Positions 51,217 to 60,300 of a stretch of 64,000 nucleotides of DNA are shown here, in pieces. The stretch lies in NCBI GenBank assembly GCA_964608735.1, contig CAZSPL010000001.1, positions 1 through 64,000 on the forward strand, given 5' to 3'. Origin of the DNA: CAZSPL01 sp964608735 (lineage in GTDB: Bacteria; JAJVIF01; JAPKYR01; CAZSPL01). The notes under the pieces were generated by a model that had not been told where the DNA came from, ran no database searches, and saw nothing but the letters and a program-made list of their open reading frames with translations. The stretch's first letter is position 1. Every line of letters starts with the position of its first letter. Made by a program: the position numbers and the translations under genes.

Positions 51217-51232
51217 TCGGGCCTCGGCCCGA
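51217..51232 (-). terminator. Hairpin between rapZ and gap
   Basis: TCGGGCC/GGCCCGA with a two-base centre (effective loop larger), eight bases after the rapZ stop on the minus strand. There is no clear T tract, so termination is uncertain. Confidence 0.35.
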
Positions 51233-51239
51233 ATTATTC

Positions 51240-52160
51240 CTACGTTCTCTGAATATCCCTGTGAACCGTATTGACCTTGACGTTAAACGCCTCGAGGCGT
51301 TCGGCGAGACAACTTGACAGCACGACCGAGCGATGCTTCCCGCCGGTACACCCGATGCCGACGTTCAGCAGCATCTTGCCCTCGCTCACGAAATGCGGGA
51401 TGAGGAAGAAGACAAACTCGGTCAGCATCTTGATGAATTCCTGGGTGGCCGGGCTCTTGACGACGAATTCAACCACGCCCTCATCGAGCCCGGTGAGGTC
51501 CTTGAGGTCTTCCTCGTAGTACGGGTTCGGCAGGAAGCGCACATCGAACACCAGGTCGGCATCGAGCGGAATCCCCCACTTGAAGCCGAAACTCACGATG
51601 CGTACGCTCAGCGGGACCGTGCGCTTCCCCTTCTGGATGAAATCATAGATGTACGATTTCAGCTCCCCGATGCTGAGGTTGGTGGTGTCAAGGATGAAAT
51701 CGGCAAGCTGGTAGACGCTTTCGAGCCTCGCCTTCTCCTCGGCGATGCCCTCGATGACGCTGCCTTTTTCCCCCGCGAGAGGATGCAGGCGGCGGGTCTC
51801 CTTGTAACGGCGGACGAGAAGATAGTCTTCAGCTTCGAGATACAGCACCTTGATATCGTGCCCGCTCAACTTGAGTTCGTTCAATGTAACGGCGAAGTCG
51901 CTGAAGAATTCGCGTCCGCGAATATCGATTACCAGCGCGACTCCCTTGATATCGGTGCCGCTCAAGAGGCACATCTCGGTGAACTTGCCGATGAGCGCCG
52001 GGGGCAGGTTGTCTATGCAGAAGTAGCCGAGGTCTTCGAAAATGTGAAGGGCACTCGATTTACCCGCGCCGGACAGCCCGGTGATGATGACTATCTCGTG
52101 CCCGGGGGTCTCGCTGCATTCGTTCGCGCGCGCGCGCGGATTCTCGGGAGAGTCAGTCAT
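51240..52160 (-). CDS. rapZ: RapZ/YvcJ-family nucleotide-binding regulator
   Basis: A P-loop protein of 306 residues that in Enterobacteria acts as an RNase E adaptor controlling glmS and in Firmicutes influences competence. Motifs are IVIITGLSGAGKSSALHIFE, DLGYFCIDNLPPALIGKF, LEAEDYLLVRRYKETRRLHP and, at the C-terminal RNA/small-molecule domain, GIGCTGGKHRSVVLSSCLAE. No ptsN or hprK is adjacent. It overlaps the small TPR gene upstream by eight bases. Confidence 0.94.
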   Translation of the reverse strand: MTDSPENPRARANECSETPGHEIVIITGLSGAGKSSALHIFEDLGYFCIDNLPPALIGKFTEMCLLSGTDIKGVALVIDIRGREFFSDFAVTLNELKLSGHDIKVLYLEAEDYLLVRRYKETRRLHPLAGEKGSVIEGIAEEKARLESVYQLADFILDTTNLSIGELKSYIYDFIQKGKRTVPLSVRIVSFGFKWGIPLDADLVFDVRFLPNPYYEEDLKDLTGLDEGVVEFVVKSPATQEFIKMLTEFVFFLIPHFVSEGKMLLNVGIGCTGGKHRSVVLSSCLAERLEAFNVKVNTVHRDIQRT

Positions 52161-52416
52161 CGGTCAACTCCTCGCCCAGCTCGGAAAGGGCTTTAATCGC
52201 CCGCTCCCGGTGATATCCGTCAGGCTCGATGTCGAGATATGTTTTCAAAAAATTCACGGCCGTATTGCGCATTTCCAGCGCCTTGAACGCCAGCCCGAGG
52301 TTGTAATAAGCGCCGGTGTACCCGGGGTCCTCGGTAAGCAGCTTATCGAGTTCCCTCGCGGCCTGAAGGGCGTCGCCCTTGTCTATCATTTCCCAGTATT
52401 TAATGCATCGAGACAT
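52153..52416 (-). CDS. Small TPR-repeat protein
   Basis: 87 residues forming two tetratricopeptide units (KYWEMIDKGDALQAARELDK and AYYNLGLAFKALEMRNTAVN) and a capping helix. No signal peptide. Its ATG follows directly after the TAG that ends the methyltransferase gene (TAGATG), and its end overlaps rapZ by eight bases, so all three genes are probably translated as a unit. Likely a protein-interaction adaptor. Confidence 0.82.
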   Translation of the reverse strand: MSRCIKYWEMIDKGDALQAARELDKLLTEDPGYTGAYYNLGLAFKALEMRNTAVNFLKTYLDIEPDGYHRERAIKALSELGEELTDD

Positions 52417-52905
52417 CTATTTAACAATCACCCCTTCATGCGCGAGCATTCTTCGTTTCTCATCAAGCGCGCTCTTTTCCGTTCCGCCGCCGAATCCTCC
52501 GATGGACCCATCGGAATTTATCACGCGATGTCACGCTATGATGATGCCTATCGGATTGCGGCTGTTCGCCTGTCCGACAGCCCTCGCGCCGCCGGGCTTC
52601 CCGGCTCTCTTGGCGATCTCACCATATGATGCAGTCCTGCCATATGGAATACGGCGTAACTCCTCATACACCTTCCGCCTGAACCCGGTTACTTCATCGA
52701 GGTCGAGCGGGGTGGTGAATGAGATCGGGATACCCGCAAAGTAGAGGTCGAGTTCTTCCTTGAGATGCGCCGCCGGGCCGGAAAGCTTCGATGCCGCTTT
52801 GGATTCACGGTCTTTCCAGTGCATGCCGCACAGGCCTTTGTCGGAGAAAGTCGCGTGAATGGCGCGCCCGCAGGAATTGAATACTACCGTTTCCATGTCG
52901 TCCAT
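52417..52905 (-). CDS. ogt: Methylated-DNA-protein methyltransferase with UGA at the active-site Cys (candidate selenoprotein)
   Basis: Ogt/MGMT proteins repair O6-alkylguanine by moving the alkyl group to an active-site Cys in PCHR. Here the frame has FRRKVYEELRRIPYGRTASY, then AVGQANSRNPIGIII, and the next codons read GCG TGA CAT CGC: Ala-UGA-His-Arg in place of Pro-Cys-His-Arg. The same frame then continues 37 codons with normal family sequence (HRVINSDGSIGGFGGGTEKS, then LAHEGVIVK) to TAG, directly followed by the TPR gene's ATG. A SECIS-like hairpin lies 15 bases after UGA. Sec insertion gives 162 residues; termination would give an inactive 124. A recent nonsense mutation is the alternative. 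GAGGAATAAGG precedes the ATG. Confidence 0.75.
52498..52515 (-). promoter_or_regulatory. Candidate bacterial SECIS element
   Basis: TCCGATGGGTCCATCGGA on the minus strand is a perfect palindrome-like hairpin starting 15 bases after the in-frame UGA. Drawn with a six-base stem (TCCGAT/ATCGGA), the loop is GGGTCC, with G in its first positions and 21 bases from UGA, which fits the known spacing and loop rule of bacterial SECIS hairpins. The function is not shown. Confidence 0.45.
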
Positions 52906-53007
52906 CCTTATTCCTCTCGATAACGCCGAAGTTTAAATCATTTTCGAACTGAATTGAAGTGGGAATATATAATGATATAGAGAAAAGTGACGAGCCCGTG
53001 CGCGCGG

Positions 53008-55914
53008 TTAAGCCTTGGCGGAGGCTTTTTTTCGTTTTGTGGATTTCGTTTTCCCCGATGTCGAACCAAACATCTTCTTCAGAAACTCCCCCGTATAACT
53101 CCCCTTCGTACGGCTCACCTCATACGGCGAGCCCTGCGCGATGAGATAGCCGCCCTTGTCGCCCCCCTCGGGGCCGAGGTCGATGATGTGGTCGGACGAC
53201 GCGACGACATCGAGGTTGTGCTCGATGATGACGACCGTATTCCCGAGATCGACCAGCTTGTGCAGTACGGCGAGCAGTTTCTGCACATCGAAATAATGCA
53301 GCCCGGTGGTGGGTTCATCGAGAATGTAGAGCGTATCCCCCTGCTTCTTCTTGCTAAGCTCGAATGCCAGCTTGACGCGCTGCGCCTCGCCGCCGGAAAG
53401 CGTCGTGGCGGCCTGTCCGAGCTTGATGTATCCGAGGCCGACTTCCTGTATGACTTCGAGCTTCGAGCGCACCGGCGGGATGTCGATGAAGAATTCCATC
53501 GCCTGGTCGATGGTCATTTCGAGGACGTCGAAAATATTCATCCCCTTGTACCGGATTTCGAGAGTCTCGCGGTTGTAGCGGCGTCCCTGGCATATGTCGC
53601 ACTTGACATAGACATCGGGAAGGAAATGCATCTCGATTTTCAGAAGCCCGTCGCCCTGGCAGGCTTCGCAGCGGCCGCCGCGCACGTTGAAGCTGAACCG
53701 TCCGAGTGTATATCCGCGCGCCTTGGCTTCCCGCGTCGATGCGAATATATCGCGGATCCTGTCGAATGTCTTGGTGTATGTCGCGGGATTCGAGCGCGGC
53801 GTGCGCCCGATGGGCGACTGGTCGACGACACTTACAGAATCGAGATACTCGAGCCCCTTTATCTTGTCGACCCTGCCCGGCTTTTGTGTCTTCAGCTTGA
53901 AATGATGCGCCGCGAGCCGGTAGAGGGTCTCGTTGACGAGGCTCGATTTTCCGCTGCCGGAAACGCCGGTCACGGCGATGAAACGTCCGAGCGGGAACTC
54001 AATCTCCATCCCCTTTAGATTGTTGTGCGTCGGGCCGAATATCCTGATCGACTTGCCGTTTCCGGGACGCGGTTTCTTATTCAGCGCCACTTTTTTATTG
54101 AGACTGAGGAATTTACCGGTGACGCTTCCCTTGTTCGCCGCGACGGTTTTGATATCCCCTTGCGCGACCACGTGCCCGCCATCGACTCCCGCACCGGGGC
54201 CGAGGTCGATGATATGGTCGGCACAGCGTATGGTGCCTTCGTCATGCTCGACGACGATCACGGTGTTACCGATGTCGCGAAGTCCTTCGAGGGTTCCGAC
54301 GAGGCGCTTGTTGTCGCGCTGATGCAGCCCGATGGTCGGCTCGTCGAGGATATACAGAACGCCGGTAAGGCTCGACCCTATCTGCGTGGCGAGCCGTATA
54401 CGCTGGCTCTCGCCGCCGCTGAGCGTATTCGCGGCGCGGCTCAGGGTGATGTAGTCGAGGCCGACATTGAAAAGGAAATTCGCGCGCGCCTTGATTTCCT
54501 TTACAATGGGGTGCGCAATCTCGGCGCGTGCGCCTTGGAACGAAAGGCTGGCGAGATATTCGAGGAACTTCTCAATAGTGAGTTCCCCCGCATCCCAGAT
54601 ATTTTTATCCCCGACCGTTATGGCGAGCGCTATCGGCTTTAGCCGCCTGCCGCCGCATGCGGGGCATGGGCTGTCGGACATGTATTGGTCGATGACATCG
54701 CGGATATAGTCGGACGACGTCTGCTTGTATCGCATCTCGAGCCAGGGGATTATTCCCTCGAAATTGAAATGCCCCTTCCTGCGGTTACCCTGTGAATCGT
54801 AGTAGGAAAATGTGACGTATATCTCTTCGTCGCCGTGAAGCAGCGCCTCGACGCGCTCATCGCGCACCTTATGGAGCGGCACGGTCGGGTCGATGCCCAG
54901 TTCATAGGCGGCGGCATGCACCATGGATGTCAGGTATCCCGACGATGAGCCGCGGTATGGCAGTATCGCGTCATCGACAAGGGCGCGGCTTCGGTCGATA
55001 ACGAGGTCGGGGTCGATTTTCTTGAGCGAGCCGAGCCCCTTGCATTCCTCGCATGCGCCGTAGGGGCTGTTGAACGAGAAAAGGTTTGGCGTTATTTCAC
55101 CGAGCGATATGCCGCACGTCGGGCAGGCGAAATTCACCGAAAATGTGACATCACCCTCGCCGTCCGGGAAATTCGCGACCATCAGCCCGTCGGCGCGTTG
55201 CAGCGATAGCTCGACCGATTCCGCGAGTCGCTGCTTGATATCGGGCTTGACCTTGATGCGGTCGACTACAATGTCTATATCATGCGCTTCGTAGCGCTTG
55301 AGGGTGATGTCATCGCTTAGCATGAGGACTTCGTCGTCGACCCTCACACGCGTAAAGCCGTCGGTGCGCAGATCGTCGAACAGCTTGGTGTAGTTTCCTT
55401 TGCGACGCCTCACCACCGGCGCGAGAATGAGTACGGCGGTGCCTTCGGGATAGCCGAGTATTTTATCGACGATATCCTGCGGTGTCTGGGTGACAACCGT
55501 TTTGCCACACATCGGGCAGTGCGGCATGCCCACCCTCGCCCACAGCAGGCGCATGTAATCGTAGATTTCGGTGATGGTTCCGACCGTTGACCGCGGGTTC
55601 TTGCTCGTCGCTTTCTGGTCTATCGAGATCGCCGGGCTGAGTCCTTCGATGTAATCCACATCGGGCTTCTCCATCTGCCCGAGAAACTGCCGCGCGTAGG
55701 ATGACAGCGACTCGACATAGCGACGCTGTCCCTCGGCATAGATTGTGTCGAACGCAAGGGATGACTTGCCTGAGCCCGAAAGCCCGGTGATGACGATAAG
55801 CTTGTTGCGCGGGATATCGAGGTCGATATTCTTGAGATTGTGTTCTCTCGCTCCACGGATTACGATGTAATCGGCGCGCGCAAGCGCGGCTCTATTGTTA
55901 CGGTTCTTCGTCAC
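53008..55914 (-). CDS. uvrA: Excinuclease ABC subunit A
   Basis: The DNA-damage sensor ATPase of nucleotide excision repair. The 968 residues contain two ABC modules: Walker [21 protein letters not shown] near residue 40 and [20 protein letters not shown] in the second half; signatures [19 protein letters not shown] and [18 protein letters not shown]; and zinc-finger cysteines in [32 protein letters not shown] and [16 protein letters not shown]. The start is GTG at 55914. The C-terminus is Lys/Ser/Ala-rich. It is upstream of the methyltransferase gene, so two DNA-repair genes are neighbours. Confidence 0.98.
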   Translation of the reverse strand: MTKNRNNRAALARADYIVIRGAREHNLKNIDLDIPRNKLIVITGLSGSGKSSLAFDTIYAEGQRRYVESLSSYARQFLGQMEKPDVDYIEGLSPAISIDQKATSKNPRSTVGTITEIYDYMRLLWARVGMPHCPMCGKTVVTQTPQDIVDKILGYPEGTAVLILAPVVRRRKGNYTKLFDDLRTDGFTRVRVDDEVLMLSDDITLKRYEAHDIDIVVDRIKVKPDIKQRLAESVELSLQRADGLMVANFPDGEGDVTFSVNFACPTCGISLGEITPNLFSFNSPYGACEECKGLGSLKKIDPDLVIDRSRALVDDAILPYRGSSSGYLTSMVHAAAYELGIDPTVPLHKVRDERVEALLHGDEEIYVTFSYYDSQGNRRKGHFNFEGIIPWLEMRYKQTSSDYIRDVIDQYMSDSPCPACGGRRLKPIALAITVGDKNIWDAGELTIEKFLEYLASLSFQGARAEIAHPIVKEIKARANFLFNVGLDYITLSRAANTLSGGESQRIRLATQIGSSLTGVLYILDEPTIGLHQRDNKRLVGTLEGLRDIGNTVIVVEHDEGTIRCADHIIDLGPGAGVDGGHVVAQGDIKTVAANKGSVTGKFLSLNKKVALNKKPRPGNGKSIRIFGPTHNNLKGMEIEFPLGRFIAVTGVSGSGKSSLVNETLYRLAAHHFKLKTQKPGRVDKIKGLEYLDSVSVVDQSPIGRTPRSNPATYTKTFDRIRDIFASTREAKARGYTLGRFSFNVRGGRCEACQGDGLLKIEMHFLPDVYVKCDICQGRRYNRETLEIRYKGMNIFDVLEMTIDQAMEFFIDIPPVRSKLEVIQEVGLGYIKLGQAATTLSGGEAQRVKLAFELSKKKQGDTLYILDEPTTGLHYFDVQKLLAVLHKLVDLGNTVVIIEHNLDVVASSDHIIDLGPEGGDKGGYLIAQGSPYEVSRTKGSYTGEFLKKMFGSTSGKTKSTKRKKASAKA

Positions 55915-55973
55915 TTGTAAGCGTGACCCTCCTCGGAATTACCGGGTGACAATCGAGCATCGCCGGATGCCCG

Positions 55974-57149
55974 TCACGCCCCTTTCAGCTCTTTTACGTG
56001 CTCCCTTATGTCAGTCCTGTCTTTCAACGCGAGGTATTTTTCGAAATATTCAATCGCCGTCGCCTTGTTTCCCTGCGCTTCATAGCAATATGCGATCTCA
56101 AGCAGTGAGGCGAGGTCCTTGGGATCCTGGTTCAGCGCGATCTTCAAATGATCTATCGCCTTGCTTAAATCGCCACTCGAATGATATGCCCTTCCGAGAA
56201 GGTAGTTCACTTCGAGGAAAAGCGGTTCCATCGCGTATGCTTTCTTGAAATAATCGATGGCCGAAGGATAATTCTTCAGCGCCATGGCATACTGCCCCGC
56301 CTCGATGAAATCCCTGTATGTTACGGGCTCGGGACCCGCGACAGCCTGCGGAGGCTGCGCCGGAGGCTCGGCGGCCGGGGGCTCGGTGTTCGTTGCCGGA
56401 GGTTGGACAGGTGTCGGCTCCGGTTGAGTCTGTTCGGGCGGTGGCGCGGTTTCAGGCTGGGATGGAGTGGTTTCGGTAACGACCGGCGGCTCGGGAAGGA
56501 TCTGCATATCGGCGGGCGGAGCGATGTCGGCGGGGATCTGTCCGAGGTAATCTTTCGCGAGAGCGGTATATGCCCCCTGCGGGTCGAGGGCGATATATTT
56601 TTCGAGCGAAGTCTTGGCGGAGTAATGATTGCCGAGGTCGTATTCGACCTTGCCGTGGAAGAAATATGCCGGGGCGTAGGATGTGTCCCTGTCGATGCTC
56701 ATCTTGAACGCGATTTCGGCTTCGTGTGTATCGCCCTTCTTCATGTAAACGAATGCCCTGTAGAAATATGCCCTTCCATTGTGGCCGTTGAGTTTTATCG
56801 CCTTGTCGAGTACTTCCGCGGCCTTGTCGTATTCCTTGAAGTAGTTGTGCAGTATGCCGAGGTTTAGCAGGGCTTCGTAGGAGTTGGGCGCGAGGTCGAG
56901 GATCTGCATGTAGGCGTCGACGGCTTCGCGGTAACGTGTCTGCGCGTCGCCCGGCCGGTTCTCCTGTTGATACGCCACCGCCTGTTCCGCGAGGGCGATG
57001 GCATCTTTCTGGAGTGCGGCGATGCGAATGGTCTTATCCCTGCCCGCGCATGACGCCATCATCGCGGGAAGGATTAGCAGAAGCAGAATGAACGCGGGCG
57101 GCACGCCCGTGCTCCAGTTCGGGTGTTTATTATTCAGAATCTGTCTCAT
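55974..57149 (-). CDS. TPR-repeat lipoprotein
   Basis: 391 residues with a lipoprotein signal (FILLLLILPAMMASC), placing it at a membrane surface. Five or more TPR units form two groups: residues 35-190 (AYMQILDLAPNSYEALLNLG, AAEVLDKAIKLNGHNGRAYF) and 275-385 (ALKNYPSAIDYFKKAYAMEP, AIDHLKIALNQDPKDLASLL). Between them is a Pro/Glu/Thr-rich linker of about 70 residues (TEPPAAEPPAQPPQ). Probably a scaffold in the envelope. Its start overlaps cutA by 20 bases. Confidence 0.85.
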   Translation of the reverse strand: MRQILNNKHPNWSTGVPPAFILLLLILPAMMASCAGRDKTIRIAALQKDAIALAEQAVAYQQENRPGDAQTRYREAVDAYMQILDLAPNSYEALLNLGILHNYFKEYDKAAEVLDKAIKLNGHNGRAYFYRAFVYMKKGDTHEAEIAFKMSIDRDTSYAPAYFFHGKVEYDLGNHYSAKTSLEKYIALDPQGAYTALAKDYLGQIPADIAPPADMQILPEPPVVTETTPSQPETAPPPEQTQPEPTPVQPPATNTEPPAAEPPAQPPQAVAGPEPVTYRDFIEAGQYAMALKNYPSAIDYFKKAYAMEPLFLEVNYLLGRAYHSSGDLSKAIDHLKIALNQDPKDLASLLEIAYCYEAQGNKATAIEYFEKYLALKDRTDIREHVKELKGA

Positions 57150-57483
57150 CCCGTCTACCCTCCGAAACGGAGTCGTCTATCCATCCGAGATATGATTCGC
57201 TTCCCGCCTCTATCGGCAGGGCGATGATTTCCGGTACATCATAACCGTGAAGCTCGCCTACCCGCTCTTTCAACCGGTCGAACATCGCGCGCGTGGTCTT
57301 GATTGTCAACAGCTCCTCGGCATCGACTGTCACTTCGCCTTCCCAGCGGTAGATTGAGTCGACCTTGCAAATACTGACGCACGCCGCAAGCCTTTCGTTT
57401 ACAAGAATAGCAGCCATCTCTTTTGCAAGTTCGCCCGCGGGAACTGTTACATAGACAACGATGTAGCCTGTATCCGCCGCCAC
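57130..57483 (-). CDS. cutA: Divalent-cation tolerance protein CutA
   Basis: A small trimeric alpha/beta protein of the PII-like fold linked to copper tolerance, though its biochemical role is unclear. The 117 residues contain VVYVTVPAGELAKEMAAILV, ERLAACVSICKVDSIYRWEG (conserved Cys and Trp), ELLTIKTTRAMFDRLKERV and YDVPEIIALPIEAGSESYLG, WI. The start is GTG at 57483 with GGAG upstream. It is divergent from murG. Confidence 0.95.
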   Translation of the reverse strand: MAADTGYIVVYVTVPAGELAKEMAAILVNERLAACVSICKVDSIYRWEGEVTVDAEELLTIKTTRAMFDRLKERVGELHGYDVPEIIALPIEAGSESYLGWIDDSVSEGRRDETDSE

Positions 57484-57585
57484 ACCACGCTCCTGTCACG
57501 GCAAGCCCGAATCGTCTATTTTATCAAAACCGCGGGTTTCTGACAATTTATGGCTCATGTCCATTTCCATGCCGGCGTGGAACAT

Positions 57586-57614
57586 TTGCCCTCCGAGCCG
57601 GTCGTGTATACAAT
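57586..57614 (+). promoter_or_regulatory. Sigma-70-type promoter for murG
   Basis: TTGCCC and TACAAT are separated by 17 bases and lie about 23 bases upstream of the murG start; AAAGGAGG is between them and the GTG. Confidence 0.6.
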
Positions 57615-57636
57615 TGCTCGAAAGGAGGACACCGTT

Positions 57637-58764
57637 GTGGCCATTCGCGGAATGATTACAGGCGGCGGCACCGGGGGGCATGTCTATCCAGGGCTGGCGC
57701 TTGTCGAACGAATAAGGAACTCGCACCCCGATGCCGTATTCGCATGGGTCGGCAACCCGGACAAGGTGGAATCGAGAGTGGTTCCGCGCGAGGGAATCGA
57801 GTTTTTCAGCATACGCATCCGTGGATTGCGCCGCAGGATGGACCCGGCATCGATTCTGAGGAACATCGCCACATTGTTCCAGGCGGGAAGCGCGATGAAG
57901 CAGGCGGGGAAGCTGATAGCTTCATTCAAGCCCGATTTCATATTGGGGACGGGAGGATATGTCTCCGGGCCGGTAATAGCGCAGGCATCGCGGATGAAAA
58001 TCCCGACGTTCCTCATCGAACCGAATTCATATCCCGGGCTGACGGTGCGCTGGCTCTCCAAAAAGGTCAACCGGATATATCTCGGAAGCGAGGATGCGAA
58101 ACGGCATCTTCCCGGCGCGAATTGCCTCGTGACGGGCGTGCCGGTCACGAAGCGGATTATCAACACCACGCGCGAGGAGGGCATCCCGGCTATGGGCCTG
58201 CTCAAGGGGAAACCGTGCATGCTTGTCGTGGGCGGCTCGCAGGGCGCCGAAAATATCAACCGCGCGGTAATCGAATTCGTGAAGATAGCATCGGAAAAAG
58301 AACCCGTGCTGCTCCGGGACACGCAGATACTTCACCAGACCGGCGGCAAGGGTCCGGCCGAACTCGAAGGCCTGCGGTGGGATTTTCCCGATGCGGATTA
58401 CGTGAAGGTGGATTATATCGACCGCATGGCCCACGCGCTGGCGGCCGCGGATATAGTGGTAAGCCGCGCCGGCGCCGCGACATTGAGCGAGATAAAGGCA
58501 AGGGGGCTGCCGTCGGTGCTGATCCCCTACCCTTATGCCGCCGAGGGGCACCAGTTGAAGAATGCCCGCGCGATGGAAGGCCGAATGGCATCGGTCGTCA
58601 TCGAGGACCGCGAGCTCACCGGCGAGACGCTTTTCGCGCATGTCATACCGCTGATGAAGAACGAGAGCCTGAGGCAACAGATGGGCGCGAAGGCGAAGGA
58701 GATGTACAATCCTCGCAGCCTGGACATCATCTACTCGGATATCTTCAAGACAATCGGGGAATAA
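57637..58764 (+). CDS. murG: UDP-GlcNAc:lipid I glycosyltransferase MurG
   Basis: Adds N-acetylglucosamine to lipid I, the last cytoplasmic step of peptidoglycan precursor synthesis. The 375 residues start MAIRGMITGGGTGGHVYPGL with the GT28 glycine loop; further in are ILGTGGYVSGPVIAQASRMK, the second loop LVVGGSQGAENINRAVIEF and the UDP-GlcNAc site VVSRAGAATLSEIKARGLPS, then IPYPYAAEGHQLKNARAME. GTG at 57637 is chosen because AAAGGAGG lies just upstream. No other mur or fts gene is adjacent, unlike the usual cluster. Confidence 0.95.
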   Translation: MAIRGMITGGGTGGHVYPGLALVERIRNSHPDAVFAWVGNPDKVESRVVPREGIEFFSIRIRGLRRRMDPASILRNIATLFQAGSAMKQAGKLIASFKPDFILGTGGYVSGPVIAQASRMKIPTFLIEPNSYPGLTVRWLSKKVNRIYLGSEDAKRHLPGANCLVTGVPVTKRIINTTREEGIPAMGLLKGKPCMLVVGGSQGAENINRAVIEFVKIASEKEPVLLRDTQILHQTGGKGPAELEGLRWDFPDADYVKVDYIDRMAHALAAADIVVSRAGAATLSEIKARGLPSVLIPYPYAAEGHQLKNARAMEGRMASVVIEDRELTGETLFAHVIPLMKNESLRQQMGAKAKEMYNPRSLDIIYSDIFKTIGE

Positions 58765-58770
58765 TTTGAA

Positions 58771-59232
58771 TCAGCTTACGGCCTGGTTCGTGTAGTTTAT
58801 CTTCAGGTCGCTGTGAATGCGCCTCAGTTCGGTCATCGTTGCCGCGTCGAGATCTTTCTCGGCGTGGTTGAGGATAACGCCGAAGAGGTCGATGAGTTTC
58901 CGCGCTTCACCGAGGTCCTTCACGGTAAGCCGCGTTACCGGGTTGGGTATCAGGCCTATGTGAACCCACACATGCTCGGCTATCATCCTGAGAAGCAGGA
59001 AAATTGTACTGGTATATTTAAAGCTATCCTCGGCTTCCTTCTGCAGGCTCTCCTTCTCTTCATCGGTCATCTCGGTTTTGCTCATCTCGGGCGACTCGCT
59101 CTCTTCGCCGCGCGGGGAATTCGCGGGGGGCTGCTTTTCCTCGCGCTTCGGAGTTTCGGGCTTGTCATCCTCGATCCCGCGTCTATCGATAATCCTGAAT
59201 TTGGGTTCTTCTTCCCTTTTATCTTTCGCCAT
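58771..59232 (-). CDS. DUF1844-family protein
   Basis: A 153-residue cytoplasmic protein of unknown function. The first 65 residues are charged and disordered (KPETPKREEKQPPANSPRGE). The conserved DUF1844 helical part follows (about 70-145): TSTIFLLLRMIAEHVWVHIG, LIPNPVTRLTVKDLGEARKL and LIDLFGVILNHAEKDLD. The start at 59232 follows GGAGG; an ATG four codons earlier is part of that site. It is convergent with murG and divergent from ispH. Confidence 0.85.
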   Translation of the reverse strand: MAKDKREEEPKFRIIDRRGIEDDKPETPKREEKQPPANSPRGEESESPEMSKTEMTDEEKESLQKEAEDSFKYTSTIFLLLRMIAEHVWVHIGLIPNPVTRLTVKDLGEARKLIDLFGVILNHAEKDLDAATMTELRRIHSDLKINYTNQAVS

Positions 59233-59264
59233 GCGGCCCTCCATGCTGATAATCGAGCGCCCGG

Positions 59265-59273
59265 ATTATACCA
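59265..59273 (-). promoter_or_regulatory. Extended -10 promoter for the DUF1844 gene
   Basis: TGGTATAAT on the minus strand (TGn plus perfect TATAAT), about 35 bases before the DUF1844 start. No good -35 is seen. Confidence 0.55.
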
Positions 59274-59327
59274 CATCAAAGCGGCGGATAGTCCATGCGA
59301 AATACGCATGTCGAGGGGGAGCGCATC

Positions 59328-59336
59328 TGATATAAT
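59328..59336 (+). promoter_or_regulatory. Extended -10 promoter for ispH-der
   Basis: TGATATAAT (TGn plus perfect TATAAT), about 37 bases before the ispH start. The same arrangement serves the divergent gene. Confidence 0.55.
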
Positions 59337-59372
59337 CGTTCGTGGATTACCGATTGCGCGCGGATTGAAGCC

Positions 59373-60299
59373 ATGAAGAAAGTTTACATAGCGAAGAAAG
59401 CGGGATTCTGCCACGGCGTCGAACGAGCGCTGGACATCGTGCTGCGCAAAGCTCATGACGAAGACCAGACACCGATGTACACCTACGGCCCGCTCATACA
59501 TAATCCCCACGTCGTGAGGCGTCTCGCCGCGCTCGGCGTGAAGGCTATCGACAACATCGACGATATCCCGGTGGGGGCATATCTGGTAATCCGCTCGCAC
59601 GGCATCGGTCCGACGGAGCGCAACAAGCTGAAGGAGCGCGACCTGAGGATCATCGACGCCACATGTCTCCACGTGAAAAACCTGCAGAAGATCGTTTGCG
59701 ATCTCTATGGCGCGGGGTATCGAATAATCATCCTCGGATTGAAAGACCATCCCGAAATAAAGGCGCTGCGCGATTTCTGCGGCGACGATTGCACTATCAT
59801 CGACAACCTCGACGACCTGCCCGTATTCGACACCAACCCGGGCAAAGTGGGGGTTGTCGCGCAGACGACCCTCAGCATGGAATTCTTCGAGAAAGCCATC
59901 AAGCATTTCCTAAGCCAGCCCATAGATGAGCTCGCCATCAAGGAGACCATCTGCTACGCCACTATCCGGCGTCAGGAAGCGGCCAGGGAGCTGGCGGACA
60001 AGGTCGAGCTGATGATTGTGATAGGCGGGTTCGATTCATCCAACACCAAGAAGCTCGTGGAAGTATGCCGCTCGCGCGGAGTCGAGACGCATCACGTCGA
60101 AAGCCCCGAGCAGATAGATGATAAATGGCTCGAAGGGGTCAGCAATATCGGCATCACAGCCGGCGCATCGACCCCCGACTGGATGCTCGACCATGTCCTG
60201 AGAGACCTTGAAGAGAAGGGCTATCACTACGCATCTTCCGATGAAGACCTCCAGGATGGCCTTTTCGACCACGTGCCTGAGAACGAGGGGTGCGCATAA
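59373..60299 (+). CDS. ispH: 4-hydroxy-3-methylbut-2-enyl diphosphate reductase IspH
   Basis: The last enzyme of the MEP isoprenoid pathway, a 4Fe-4S reductase yielding IPP and DMAPP. The 308 residues contain the three cluster cysteines in AGFCHGVERALDI, IIDATCLHVKNLQKIV and IKETICYATIRRQEAA, with YTYGPLIHNPHVVRRLA, SHGIGP and GGFDSSNTKKLVEVCRS. ITAGASTPDWMLDHVL near the end is also conserved. It is followed by der with one base between stop and ATG, so the two are probably cotranscribed from the promoter at 59328. Confidence 0.95.
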   Translation: MKKVYIAKKAGFCHGVERALDIVLRKAHDEDQTPMYTYGPLIHNPHVVRRLAALGVKAIDNIDDIPVGAYLVIRSHGIGPTERNKLKERDLRIIDATCLHVKNLQKIVCDLYGAGYRIIILGLKDHPEIKALRDFCGDDCTIIDNLDDLPVFDTNPGKVGVVAQTTLSMEFFEKAIKHFLSQPIDELAIKETICYATIRRQEAARELADKVELMIVIGGFDSSNTKKLVEVCRSRGVETHHVESPEQIDDKWLEGVSNIGITAGASTPDWMLDHVLRDLEEKGYHYASSDEDLQDGLFDHVPENEGCA

Positions 60300-60300
60300 T

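Noticed and set aside
52531..52905. Treating the methyltransferase gene as a plain 124-residue protein
   Set aside because: It would lack the active site, and the frame after UGA keeps family sequence for 37 codons to a stop coupled with the next gene.
53014..53034. Plus-strand terminator-like hairpin (AGCCT/AGGCT then seven T) at the end of uvrA
   Set aside because: It lies within the minus-strand uvrA codons for a Lys/Ala tail; no plus-strand gene ends before it, so it is probably coincidental.
52987..54018. Long open frame antisense to the 3' part of uvrA
   Set aside because: A codon-bias shadow of uvrA; its translation resembles no family.
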